A stretch of 64,000 bases of DNA from Sclerodactyla briareus (lineage: Eukaryota > Echinodermata > Holothuroidea > Dendrochirotida > Sclerodactylidae): NCBI GenBank assembly GCA_026419785.1, contig JAODTK010002777.1:248001-312000 (forward strand). Direction: 5' to 3'. The notes beneath the pieces were generated by a model. It was not told the DNA's origin. It did not search any database and saw only the letters and a list, made by a program, of their open reading frames with translations. This document shows positions 1 through 12,355 of the stretch, one piece after another. The position numbers and the translations under genes are program-made. Position 1 is the first letter of the stretch. Each line of letters starts with the position of its first letter.

Positions 1-239
1 AGTTGGCCTGAAATATGATGGAAAAATAATAGGAGAAACGGTTGATCTCATGAATTGTGGTTAAATTGTTATTTAATATTTTTATATATTTTTTATAGGC
101 ATGTGAAGTTTGAAGGAAGTCATAGAGGTAGCTTATAATAGCTCAACAAAGTTGGAGACAATAACAATAACAGGAGATAACAGGAGAAAAGAATAACAGG
201 AATCCAAGCGCCCAGTGATCCCTTGCTGTGCTAATGAGC

Positions 240-705
240 GTATGAGAGGATGTTTTTAGTTCATGTCGTTATAATGGGACTGTGACCATAGGTGACCTTT
301 GACCTCAGCCCAAAATGATAGAGATCATTCACACTACATGGCAACCCTTTATGCCAAGTATGAGCTCTTTGCTTTGTTGCATTGCACAGTTATTGTGCTC
401 ACTCACAAGGTTTCAAGACTTTGACCTCCATCGACCTTTGTTGATCTTGGACCTGACCCCAGAACAATAGGAATCGTCCACTCCAGATAACAACCCCTCG
501 AGCCAAGTATGAACTCTCTACATCATTTTGTTGCAGCTAATTGTGTCCACAAGCTTCTCAGACTTTGACCTCTATTGACCTTTGATGACCTTGGACCTGA
601 CCCCAGAACAATAGGGATAATCTGCTTCAAATAGCAAACTTCCAGCCCAAGTAGTCTGCATCTTTACATCATTTGTGTTGCAGAAGGGGGGGGGGAAAAA
701 AATAA
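240..705 (+). repeat. degenerate tandem repeat rich in TGACCT
   Basis: About three degenerate units of roughly 150 bp, each containing variants of a block in which TGACCT motifs alternate with GACCTGACCCCAGAACAATAG, followed by GCCAAGTATGAACTCT-like sequence. A perfect TGACCT-T-TGACCT direct repeat lies at 293-305. The same family recurs at 34.2-35.3 kb. Confidence 0.75.
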
Positions 706-2389
706 AAGCAGTCAATCACACAGGTTTTTCAGACAATCTGTTGACCCTAGGCACCCTCAAACAAAGTAGACCTTCCTCACCTTAAACCTACAAATCTAAT
801 TCAAACTTTTTGAATTCTCTGTATATCTTGCTCACAAGGAGTATCACATACACACACATACACACACCCACAAAAATACTCACTGTGTGACTGCATGGAT
901 TCCCTTGGCCCTCCAGCAAGGATTAAGAAATAATAAAAACTGTTCCACCGAGTGTAGCTATTGTTTATGTCAGAACCACCTTATTATTCATTTTGATTTG
1001 CTGCTGTACCTAAGTTCCATACTTTGGTAGCCTGACTGATGAGACTTAACATTCCTACTAACAAATTTATCATGAACTAATGTGTGAAATTTTGTTGTTA
1101 AAATTAATAATTTCCTGAGGCTTTATTTGGTGAGAAACTTGTTGGATTCAAGGGTCTGTCTTGTGTTATGATACATCGAAAGAAATACTTTGGATGATAA
1201 TCTCAGTTAAAGAAGGTCATCGTAATGTTGATAGATTTGCAAAGAGAGGAGACCTGGTTTTGAAATATCAGTTATTCTTCTGCTGTGGTCTATTGGGCTT
1301 GTGTTTTCTGTGATCATGACTTGTTACATGTTCCATTGGCATACAGATCATGATCATAATTGGGAAAACAGACATTGCAATTCTACCTCAACTTCTCAAA
1401 ACTTGGGACAACTCGGGTGGATAGCAATTGATTTTTACAGAGTGTAATTGATGGAGTTGCTATTCACAGTTTCTTCTGCTGCAAATAAGAATCATATTTT
1501 TGGTTGAGATTTTAAACTGAATGGTTTTGTATGTTTTATTTTTTTATTTTTATGTATTTTGTGGGTGTGTGCATATAACATTTCCCTCGTTGCAGGACCT
1601 CTCTGAAACCATGAGACTGGTTCTAATGGAATTTTGTATGTAGTTTCTGGATTGGATTCAACTTTGAGCATGAAAGTCCCTAATTACGTAGGGTAATTAG
1701 CCTCATTTATGTATTTCATTGTCCAGCTTGTTAGTAAGATTACGGACAAACTGGCCTATGGTGGTGTGGTCTGGCGTATGTACATGATATTTAGGTAGAG
1801 GACTGATTAGATTTCCAGCCTAAAATATGCTATTTAAGTCATCTAATTTTTCATTTAATTCATGCCAAAATTGCAAAGTTTGTCAGAATTCTATGGAATG
1901 TGAGTCTATATTCGTCCCAAATTAGATAACAAGATTTGTGCACTGGAGGTCATTCAATGTGTCTATTGGCAACTCAATTTTTAATTTTAGTCACATTCCA
2001 AAAAACTGGGTAATCGTTGATAGGACATGAGTCAACATCAGTCATAAGAATTTTAAATTGTTTGTCTTGTCTTGTCTTGTCTTGTTGATACTATTGCAAA
2101 CACCAACTAAGTGGTTATCACTGCATCGGAGACAGACCACAACAGGCAAAAGCTTATGGAGACTTGAGTTGAAGACGATGAAGAATTTTACACCATCACC
2201 AGAAAAAACACACAGGACTACTTATGCCTGCATAGTGAGACTAGATGCATTCATTGGAATGTTCGGGCCAAAAGACCACTTGAAGACGTCGGTATTAACA
2301 ATAAAGATGTCTATAATTAGGTCCATGCCTGAGATGATCGTGTGCGATAGTAGTCTGTAACTCCACAAAAGCAGGAACCTAAAGCCAAT
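706..2389. other. no gene seen; simple repeats
   Basis: No supported exon. Contains a G-run with poly-A near 687-705, a CA-rich patch (847-875) and a short CTTGT microsatellite at about 2,061-2,083. Confidence 0.5.
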
Positions 2390-3480
2390 ATGTCGTTAAT
2401 GGAATTAGGAAACGCTTGAGTCGGTGCATTGCGCCTTGCTCCTGCAAAGTAGGCCAGGCAAGGTGCAGGAGCCCGCCCAACACTGGTTGACCGACGGTGA
2501 ACCTTGCAAACAAATCTTGCAGCTTTGCGCGCACCATTTCCAGCTTCTTAATGTTACAAGCTTTGTCTGGATCCCCAAATGAGGAGCTAATTACAAAACA
2601 GGGACGTAACCAGAGGACTTATAAGCAAGGTCTCGTTTTAGTATCACAGTCATACCAGATGTATACGGATTAGATTGAGGATCTTGTAAGATTTACCAAC
2701 TATATTGTTTATATGAGTTGACATGAGAGCTTTGAAGTGAGGGTTACTCCAGATAGGGAGTTCTTCCACCAGTTCAAGGCGAGTATCGTAAATTACATAT
2801 TGGAACGGTACAACTTGCCTATTGTTGGTGACAATCATGATGGCATTTGATGCATCAGTCGATCTGCCAAGTCGACTCCATTGCGAAAGTTATCAAGATC
2901 TTGATGGAGCATATAACTGTCATTGATGCCATTGATGGTCCGGTAGATTAGCCCAGTAATCAGAAACATTTGATAGGTGGATTCTATAACGTCGGAAAGT
3001 GCATTGATGTACACGAGAGAACAGCAATGGACCTAGTACTCTACCTTGTGGGACCACTGATGAGACAATTCCAAGCGATGACTTCACACCATTTATTTGA
3101 CAACATGTCTGGGTATCGATGGTTCAAAAAATGAAATTTAATCCAAGTGAGAATTTGACCACTAATGCCGTACTGTTGAAGTTTATGAGCCAGTCGCTTG
3201 TGTGGGACCTTGGCAAAGGATTTACTAAAATCAGTAAAAACAAAAATCTGTCTAGCCTTGCGTCTAGATTATTGCTAGATCATTGACAGTTATAGACAGT
3301 TGGGTTTCACAAGAGTTCGTTTCTGAAAACCATGTTGAACATTGGTCATGAGCTGGTGAGTGCCCATATAGTTCATGATGTGGATGAGGAACAATATGTT
3401 CCAATATTTACATGGGATTGAAGTGAAGGAAAATGGTTAGTGTTAGTTATAGATGATGCGCTCCAGGGCTAACAAAAAAT
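2390..3480 (-). mobile_element. decayed non-LTR retrotransposon, reverse transcriptase region (jockey/CR1-like)
   Basis: On the minus strand, successive frames give the ordered landmarks of a non-LTR reverse transcriptase. They are HQLMTNVQHGFQKR (Q-H-G-F box), then DFSKSFAKVPHKRLAHKL and YGISGQILTWI, then SSVVPQGRVLGPLLF (the SGVPQG box, 3,020-3,065). Further on are VTNNRQVVPFQYVIYDTRLE and THINNIVGKSYKILNLIR, and lastly the thumb/tail sequence with RLKRF. The catalytic F-A-D-D motif is lost. There are many frame breaks, so the copy is dead. The target site and 3' tail were not found. Confidence 0.85.
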
Positions 3481-4185
3481 ATCCATTCTATATGCTTTCA
3501 GATTTGGTGTTATTACTCTAACTAGCAATTTGCCTTAACAAAAACCAAACCATCCTGATCGCCGAAGGGATGCGAGAATAGTGGTACATGGATCCCTACT
3601 TTCTTGGAAAATGGTACCCATGTATGAGACTGGTCGACCGAACGCCATTGAATATGTGTCTACACGACCTCACTAGGGAATCACAAGCCCATGTGGAGCG
3701 TAGCATTGGAGGAAAAAATGGATAGCCAAAGCCCAGACACTGTGGGACAGTGTTATCTTGGACAAAATCGACTCGCTCTCCAATGTAATGGGCGTAAGTC
3801 AGAACGAATCTTCTCACTGGAGAAAAAGAAACATTGCCAATGTCGCTAATGGGATAATTAAGCCAGGGAAAAATCATCTGTCCGTGAGTATTTCAGGATC
3901 ATATGCTGAGGATCGAGTTCGATCTCTCCCTATGTCCTGATACATCATGACATTGCCAGGGGCAAGGCAGTTCTGCAATGATGGAAAAACAGAAGAAGGG
4001 CTTTGCAGTATTTAGTAAAGACATAAAAAAAAAAATTATTTGAGACCATCAAATTCCCGATGGCCCGATGATTATCAAATTGTTTGAAGCATTAGTGATA
4101 CGAATTACCATTGCCTATGCAGCATGGCACACATCAGACTTCCTGTGGAAAACGACTGGTTTCGGATGAGTTGATTACCCGGGTC
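3481..4185. other. possible 5' continuation of the LINE relic; otherwise unassigned
   Basis: Two opposite-strand frames of 60-93 codons overlap here (3,596-3,940) without recognisable motifs. Adjacent to the reverse transcriptase relic, it may be its upstream part, too decayed to identify. Confidence 0.3.
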
Positions 4186-4795
4186 CAAATCAACGCGAAC
4201 GGCTGGACTCCCTTACTATTGGTTAACTGTTAATAGATACAGCAAACTTGTATAAACAATATGCACTAGCCAATTGGCTGTCTGTAGTCGCTGTTTCAAG
4301 ATTGCTCCCAATGGTTAGATGACGAAGATGGTTTATCTCTTGTCTCAGTGCATGCGTATGTCACATGGCTGCCTTAATGCGTTGTAACCACTATTTGATA
4401 TTTTGGGCATCGTACCCAGAACCAGCCAGACAAGGTAGGTAAGGGGTGATTCAACATTGGAATGTTTTTTTCGATGGAGTTTGATACTCATGTCACAAGG
4501 TCACCTCGAACGCTGGACTTCCCTTACTAGATGGTTACCTTTAATAGATACAGCAAACTTGTATTAAACAAATGCATCTTGCCAATTTGGGCTGTCAATG
4601 TATTCAATTGTTCAAGATTGCTGTCAATTCAAGGATGACGAAGATGGTTTATCTTCGGGTCTTAGTGCACGTGTATGTTGCATGCTGTCCCTTTGTATTG
4701 ATAACAACTAAGTTGATTTTTGCATAGTACTAGACAAGACCAGCCAGTATAGTAAATGATTCAGGGGAAAGTTTTTTCCATCTTTCATGTCACAG
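4186..4795 (+). repeat. tandem duplication, unit about 311 bp
   Basis: Two diverged copies in direct orientation, each with a GGCTGGACT-CCCTTACTA start, TAATAGATACAGCAAACTTG (at 4,232 and 4,543) and GATGACGAAGATGGTTTATCT. Indels are frequent between copies. Confidence 0.75.
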
Positions 4796-5056
4796 CCTGG
4801 TGCATGGATTGCATTGTCTTCAGTTTGAGCAGAGACTCAATGTAAGGGAAAAGTGAGAGCTGAACACATCCAGGCAGTAGTGGGTAGTGTTCAAAAATCA
4901 CTAAGTCTTTTGTCTTTCTGTTTGAATAGTCTCTCCTCACCTCAAGGGAAACGAGGAATTAATTTTTTTGCTCTGTGTTTCTCTCCCACCCTTATCCATA
5001 CCAAAACCACAAAACTGGGGTTGATTAATTTTTTTATGTTGAAGCAAGCAATAGTT

Positions 5057-5776
5057 CAGGGGCTGTATTCACGAACGTAACTTAACGCAAGTTTTCTTGC
5101 TTAATCCAATTAGGAAGCGTATTTTACGAAAAGTGGATTCATGAAACATTGCATAACGTAATTTTGTTCGTAACTTTACCAAGATAGTTCCCTGTTGTCG
5201 GGACAACCCCACGGCGCTATTCTTGCAAAAAATCAAGGCAACACAGCTCTTTGCATAAGAAAGTGGCCAAAGAGAACGTCGTTTGTTTATGACTTATTTG
5301 ACAATGTTTTATTTATAAGTTATCACTGCTTGAGTCATATCCGAGAGCTCTCTTAGCTTTAAAAACCGATTTATAGATGCGGGCAGGTTCGATGTGTAGC
5401 AGTCTACATTAGCCCTTGGTAGAGCATTAATGCTGACTTGCAAATTCGTAGGCGAGGGGATTCAGCGCGCGTTTGCCTATTCTTTCATTGGCAATTATGT
5501 TTAATCAAAACCACTCGCATCAGTGAGCGGGATCGATTGTTACTTTCAAGCCAACCACATCGTGTCTGACGCGCATTGGAAAAATCTGCTTTTCTCCCTT
5601 TGCAACGAGTGCTTTGATTGGCTATGTGCAAAAAATCATCATCTCTATGCTACTTTGACCCTTAACGCACTGTGTAAGAAAGTTTCGTGAATACGATTTA
5701 CGAAGTTGCAGACGAAATTCGCAAGTTTTCGTTGCTTACAGAATATTGACGCAAATCTTTGTGAATACGGCCCCAG
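5057..5776. mobile_element. non-autonomous DNA transposon (MITE-like)
   Basis: About 720 bp with imperfect terminal inverted repeats. The left end CAGGGGCTGTATTCACGAA pairs with the right end, whose reverse complement is CTGGGGCCGTATTCACAAA. Subterminal sequences also pair loosely (AACGCAAG... and ...CTTGCG). There is no transposase-like ORF. Flanks CAATAGTT and AATATCAT hint at an 8-bp target duplication, but not a clean one. The CAGGG-type tip and possible 8-bp duplication would fit hAT, which is inference. Confidence 0.6.
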
Positions 5777-8700
5777 AATATCATTATAATGTTTATATTC
5801 CTCCATGGATCGACAGGGCACAGTTAGTTTTTTATACTCATATAAACCTACCGGATGTGTAATGATACTTTTTTCAATTCATTCACTCTGCACCACCTAG
5901 TAGAGCAGGTGTGTTGAAACTGTCCTAAATACCTATACCATTTTTTTTTCTGTCTGCCAAAGACAGAAAAACATGGTAGGACAGTGAATCAGGTGGCACT
6001 CGTACATTTTAGCCCACCCCAGCATAGCTTCGTGGAGCTATTTGTGATCCTGCATGGCTATCTATCTCTGTATCTCTCTGGCCGTCCTTTCCGTCGTCCA
6101 TCCATTCATAAAATTTCAAAATGTATCTCCTCCTACAAATTTCGGTGCACAGTGCGATGTTTGGTCATATGATTGTCTAACTACAACCTTTGGGGCGCTC
6201 AGGATTTTTGGCCAGTCGAAAATAGAGATGTCTAATATAGAGACAATTTTTTTTTTCGATAAAAACGTCTCTATGTTCCGACCATCGGACATAGGGAGGG
6301 TCGGATATAGAGAGGTTGAACAATAGAGAGGGTCGAAATATCGGGATGTAACCAATGAGGTTAGGACTAGCAATTTATTTTTGAATCAAAACATGTCTCT
6401 TGTTTCGATCTTCTGTCCGGAATAAAGGAGGTCGGAACATAGATAGGTCGAAATATCTGGATTGTACCACTGAGGTTAGGACTAGCAATATGTTATATTT
6501 TTGAGGTAGTATGTGTAGAACCTTACTATTTTAATTTTAAAACACTTAAGGGTGGGAGACTCGTACCATTTTGTTTTCATTACACTGTAATAGTAACCTC
6601 AGTTGAAGTTGTCCTTGTTGGACCCTAGTATTGTCTCTCTTTAAAAACAATCTGCAGATGAAGAAGCCCTCATTTACTGTGTGAAATTGCAAGTTTGACT
6701 CTGGTCCTGGAGTATTGGACATAATAGTCCTGTACAGTAACTTCTCTCATGATGTATTGGAGGCGAGGTCATCCCCACGGATAGCTAATTGCACCAGATC
6801 AATCTCAACCAGGGATAAACCATTTTTCAACAAGTGTCTGTGATGATAATCAGTCTGAGAGGAAATTTGGTCTGTCCCTGTGAGGTATTTTACAATTACA
6901 GTTGAATGTTAGGAGTTGAAATAGATCTGTCCGCATGATCGAAATCTGATCCTAATCCACGAGGGCATTGCCAGGGGCAGAGTGGTTGCTTGATAAACCG
7001 AACATTGGAATGCAGTGCCAATATGTGAAAGAGTTAGGACTGAACTGCTCGGGGGGGGGGGGTGTTGTAAGTACCCCGCCCTCATAAATTCTTCAACCGT
7101 TCATGATAATCATCTTATCTCTTTGACATTAATGACACACAATACCAGTGGCAAGACAATGAATCACACATGGAGCTCCTAAGGAAAAGATATTTTGCAA
7201 GGGTTTGGTTTCCGGTATCACTGTTGTCGCTGATTCCTCCATTGGTTGTGAATTATTGATCAAGATGTAAATGTAAACATTGATTCATCCACCTAGTTCC
7301 ATTTTTTTGTTGTTTGAAAAAAAAGGGGGGAAACTTGAATTGTACCTGCAATATAACTTTCATATTACATTTGAAACAAATGTGTCGGGGGTTGTTGTAG
7401 TTCAGTTGGAACCTGAGCATAGTACAAACAGAGGTAGTTTGTTTGGACAGAGAGGACTTATCTCTGCTGCTTCACACCCGTCTCCCTGGCGCCGGCAACC
7501 AACGACAGTTCCCCGTTCCATCCCGCTGCGATAAAAGAGTATAGGGCGTTAGACAAAGACCGCCAGGGGAAAAATGGCAAATTTTTTTGACAGTATAATT
7601 GTGATTGCCAGGATTGCCATATGGATTTCTAAACATTCAAGAATTTTGCCCAGCAGTCATTGTGTCATTTGAGGATGGTATTATCGCAATTCGTACTAGG
7701 TTGTGACATTAAAGCTTGCAGCTAGGCAACTAGGCTTCCTTGGTAAATGTGCGAACCTCAGCAGAATGTGACATGATGAAAATATATTTGCATTGCACTG
7801 TATTGTGTGCCAAATTGTTATTGTGTCCACATCGGAGCTTCATAGGATTCACTCCTTCACCCCCATGTTTGTGCAATGAACTGTGAATATGAGAAAACAT
7901 GCAAACTAAGACAAACAACAAGGCGATCCGATCGCCTTGTCCCTGTGTCTCACCTGGTTGCGCGATGCATGGTTTCTCTTTCTCGAACAAGGTCAACCAT
8001 GCAAACAATTTATAAGGCTTTGGCAATGTGTTACTTTCCGATTAGCATTTAACAGGAACAGATTACTAATCCAGATGACAAATTTCAAATTAATAGGACT
8101 GATTGTTGACCACCATGTCTAACCGAAGGAGTATAAGTTTGTGGGAAATGTGACAAAATTGCCCAAATTAACAAATTAGACAAATATTAAACTTTCTTCT
8201 GACCCATTTTCTCTCATTTTTGTAAATTTAATCTCAGGAATTATGGTGGACCACACCTGATACACAACTTGAACATTTGCATGAATAATTTTGTGAGATT
8301 GCTGATGAATTTTTGCATTAATTATGCAAATCAGATGACTTAATTACAATATTTATGCTGAAAATCTAATCGTGCATCTACCTTGTATCCTGCATCTATG
8401 TGTTAAACCAAGTCATCATAGCACCTATACGGTTCATCGTAACTCGGTAACAAACTTAAACAATGAATAACCCAAATAGTCTAATTACTCTACTTAAATT
8501 AGTCACTTTTGTGCCCAATCTAATCAGATCGTGTCATCCAACCCCACATGCTACATACATAAATTCATCAATATCCGTCTTAATACCGGTTCAGATAATT
8601 CCTGTCTTACGATGAAAGCGAGACACACATACATACATAAAACACACACAGTGGACAAAGGTGCTGGCTAAGTCTCTCCGGAACTTGTTCAGGGGAGACA

Positions 8701-8930
8701 TAACTGGATAGAAAAAGCCATTCCATTGCGCACCACATTTGGAAGAAAAAGAACAGAATATCAATGGTGCTGTAGTTCAACAACAACCCGCACAAATTTA
8801 CCAAGAACAATGTATCAAAATATGTGTTAATGTTAATATCATAGGTAAAAGGTCAGTTCAACAATGATGCTCATGAGTCATAAACATTGTTACTCAGTTT
8901 GGGTAACATCCCATCAAGAATGACCAATTG
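5777..8930. other. no gene seen
   Basis: AT-rich unassigned sequence. It holds a two-copy tandem duplication (period 115, 6,235-6,490; shared TGAGGTTAGGACTAGCAAT at 6,354 and 6,469) and a G-run at 7,050-7,060. Frames here are short and overlap on both strands without splice support. Confidence 0.45.
6235..6490 (+). repeat. two-copy tandem duplication, period about 115 bp
   Basis: Both copies contain GTCTCT...TTCCGACC/TTTCGATC, a GGTCGGA-AATAGAGAGG-like block, and end TGAGGTTAGGACTAGCAAT. Confidence 0.6.
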
Positions 8931-8949
8931 AGAGAGAAAAAGGAGGCAA

Positions 8950-9790
8950 TTTCCCCACAGTTTCCTGTTTGTGCCTTTTAATGACCTTGACCGCTTCACT
9001 GTTGAAGAATGTCGCAAAGTTGTAAACATTGGGTCCAAGTTTGGTCAACCTCCATCGAATAATGACGGTTGTGCCTCTTTTTCAACAATCAGATGTTCGT
9101 TTCATTCTAACCGCCCAAATGAATCATCTTGCGTGATTGCACATGATGGGCCCTCCGTCCAACACTGGGCCTCAGTCCTAAAATTCCTGAGAACCCTGAA
9201 GTACAGCTCTTAGACATCATTATGACTGAACCTGGGCATCAAAATTGGTAGGAGTAGCAGTTTTGCATCATTTCACATGATGGCCCACATTAGGCCAGGA
9301 GCCAGAATTTTGCTCCCATCCCTGATGGACCAAATCCAAAGAACATACCATGTGGAGGAGGATTGCATTCCAAGTACCACTGGTGAAATTGGTAAGACAA
9401 GCAATTTTTTTGTGTAATTCCACATGAATGAGGCCCCAGGCCCACCTGGGCCCTGGTCCTCAAGCTCTGGACCTGAACGTATGGCTTCAACATCACTATT
9501 ACGCAAACCTCATCACTGTGCGCAACAAATTTGTTGGGGATACAAGATTTTTTGCGAATATTTGTCTATGCGATGGGCCCCCAATTCCTGAACACAACCC
9601 CCAATGGCCCTCCACCCAAGGACCATAACAAGTAACTTTGCAGAAAATCAAATGAGCTTGTGGAAGGAGGATGCATTTAAGACACTTGTGTTGAAATTTC
9701 ATGAATGGCCCCTCGGGCCCAGTGCGGCCTTGGACCAAAAATTCCTGAACCCAACCCTGAAGTACTAACAAAACGGTCTGCAGTGGCTGC
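8950..9790 (+). repeat. degenerate tandem array, unit about 140-150 bp
   Basis: Around five diverged units marked by a CACATGATGGCCC-like block (near 9,140, 9,276, 9,421, 9,571 and 9,699), followed by GGCCxxGGxCC and AAATTCCTGAA-CCCAACCCTGAAG. A 156-codon minus-strand frame at 9,499-9,969 falls in this array and is taken as spurious. Confidence 0.6.
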
Positions 9791-10369
9791 CTAGCAACTA
9801 TAGTGTCGAGTGATGTAGCAATGAACTTAGGCCTTGTCCTGTTTTTTTTTTTTATCGAACTGCACTTGTACGTTATTTTATTATTCAATAGTTTCCTTAT
9901 AATGAATGGCTGGTTGTCTCTAGTTATGTGTTTGTGTGCATAGTTTTTTTTTTTTTGCAGTTCTTCCATGTTTGTTGTATGATAATTTCAGATTTGCATT
10001 TTTTTTTTTTTGGTTCTACAGGTTTCCAAGCTGGTTCAAGAACTGACCATGCATCCGCCTGCAGTACTCTATGAACTGGTTCTGATTACACAAACAGGCA
10101 GGGCTGTATAACAAATATAACGTGTATTCCGATATAGTCAGGCAGCGCATTGACAACAACCTCTAAATCAATTTCTTATAACTGGCGAACCCATTAATGG
10201 TAGTAGGTTGCCCTAATGTCTTTGTCCTATCATGTACTGGGGAGAAGTGTAAAAGACACCATTGACATACTGGCCCATTGTACAATCAAGTGTCAGAGCA
10301 ACAACTGACTTGCTTTGGGGAAGAATCATGCTTGGACCAAAAACCTCAAGAATGAACCTTTCGTAGTAA

Positions 10370-11100
10370 GAGTAGTCATCCAGTAGCCATTAAGGAAGTA
10401 ATGCGCTGCTCCATCTTGACTAGTTAAGGAGTGTTAGTCATGTACATCAAATGAAACCATAATTTGCAAACTGAAAAGCTCAGTAGCTCCTTGACAGGTT
10501 GTACCAAAGACCTTGGAAATGGAACCTCCCTTCATACATAGTGTAAGCCACATAGCAATGATTGTAAGGCAAATAATGCTGTGCCCATTGCCACTAGTGA
10601 AGGATGTTAGGTTAGATTGCTACATAATGTGACCATATCATAGTAATACTGAAGAGCTCAGTATCCCCTTGATCAGGTTAACCAAAGACCTGAAATGGAA
10701 CCTCCTTTGTACATTAGTGTAGCCAATCACATAGGCAATCATGTGAGGAAAATAATGCTGTGGCCCCGTCATTGATAGTGAAGGCGGTAGTCATGCTGCT
10801 AAATTGTGACCAGCACATCTAAATACTAAAAATCTCAGTAGCTCTTTGACAGGGTATACCAAAGACCGTGGAAATGACCGCCACCCCTCCTTTGTATATG
10901 AGGTGTAGCCCACATAGGCAATGTGAGTAAGGAGGAATATGCTGTGCCCACATCGCTACTAGTGAGGATTGTTAGTCATGCTACATAATGGACCCGGTAC
11001 ACCCCTAATACTGCACGAAAGCCATGGCCCAATGCTCAGGTTGTAACCAAAGACCTCATAGCCCACAAGTAACATCATGTAAGGAATAATCACTGACCCA
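10370..11100 (+). repeat. degenerate tandem array, unit about 180 bp
   Basis: Four diverged units sharing GCTCAGTAGCTCCTTGACAGG, ACCAAAGACCxTGGAAATG, GTGTAGCCCACATAGGCAAT, AATAATGCTGTG and GGATGTTAGTCATGCTACATAA. Copies differ by many small indels. Confidence 0.75.
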
Positions 11101-11659
11101 CCACAACTAATTGGGGGTTGTTGGTGCTGCTAGATGCATAAACCACAGGGATGTAACCTTTCAATCTAATACTAGATGCCGTGACATGTTAGTATATATA
11201 GTTTGAAGTCACGGCCCTAAACAAATTTTTTTTTTTTATATACCCCATCTGGTCTACCCATCGGTGGCTGCACTTGATCACGCAAGTGGAGTGTGCCGGA
11301 GAGTTGCTCGAACACTAGGTTATTTGTCCCTTCTCTTCCTTCTCTTCTTCTCGAGTGAAGTGGTCCAGGGCTGCTAGAGATTCCTGCTCTCGGACTGCCA
11401 AAATACCCACGGGCGATTTGCAGTCCTCAAGGTCAACCACTTTCCCCACTCGTGAATGAGTGGAGTTGGAATCTGTATCGCATGTTTACACTGAGATTTC
11501 ACCAGCAGGACCTCTGCATATAACTGGGATACTATATAGGCACAGTAAGCTCTTAGGCATCTGTGCCCCCTCTTCAATCAGCTTCCTACCTAGCCTGATT
11601 ATAGCATTGTTCTGTATTGACATAATTGCCCATATAATGAATATTATGAGGTGCAAGGT

Positions 11660-12355
11660 CACCAATCATCAAATATTTGGGTGTGCAATTAGATGAGAAT
11701 ATGTTTTCGAAATTACATATACGGGGTAAATGTAGGACTGTAATGTATAATTATCATCGCATCGCAAATATTAGGAGATATCTCACTACTGAGGCTGTAC
11801 GCAATGGTCATGGCCTTATTATATCTCATATTGATTATGTAACGTATTGCTGTATATGGTCCTCCCCGATAGTGATATTAAGTGATTACAGCGCGTCCAA
11901 AAATATGGCTGCCAAACTGTTTTGGGTAGACTAGGTCTGGACAGCTCTCTGCAGTGTCTGAAGGAGTTAATTTGGCTCCCCGTTTCCCTACTTATCCCAT
12001 TTAAAAATACTCATAATTGTTTGGAAGTGTCCCAGTGGACAACCACTGATTATCTCGGAGATCTACTCCATAACGTAACCCAGGAGGGAGACTGCAGTCT
12101 GAGTCGTAGTCCAATCTCTTTTGTTTTCTACGTCCTAGGTGTAAGAAAGTTGGTGACCGCGCCTTCGCTGTTTTAGGCCACGTCTCTGGAATGAACTGCC
12201 TGGCCATATCCAACAAGCTAAGACTGTGTCCACAGTTCAAGTCACAACTTGAGACGTGGATGTTCTGAGGTTTTTTTTTAGGTCTGTTTGTACAGCGCAT
12301 TAGATAACTGTTGGTTGATAGTGCGCTTTTTCAAGTCATAATTCTATTCTATAAA
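11660..12355 (+). mobile_element. decayed CR1/L2-like non-LTR retrotransposon, 3' end
   Basis: The plus-strand frames read in order GVQLDENMFSKLHIRGK and CRTVMYNYHRIANIRRYL, then a SHIDY-type motif (ISHIDYVTYC), then LKELIWLPVSL. They close with a GDRAFAVLGPRLWNELPG-like block split over frames near 12,155-12,205 and a final LKTWMF-like end. This is the conserved C-terminal tail after the reverse transcriptase in CR1/L2/jockey-like elements. A GCGCATTAGATAACTG...GATAGTGCGCTTT stretch and an ATTCT-type short repeat after it resemble the 3' tail. Multiple frameshifts; dead copy. Confidence 0.85.

Noticed and set aside
9499-9969. A 156-codon minus-strand frame
   Set aside because: Lies across the degenerate 140-150-bp array, shows no motif, and its start falls within poly-T tracts.
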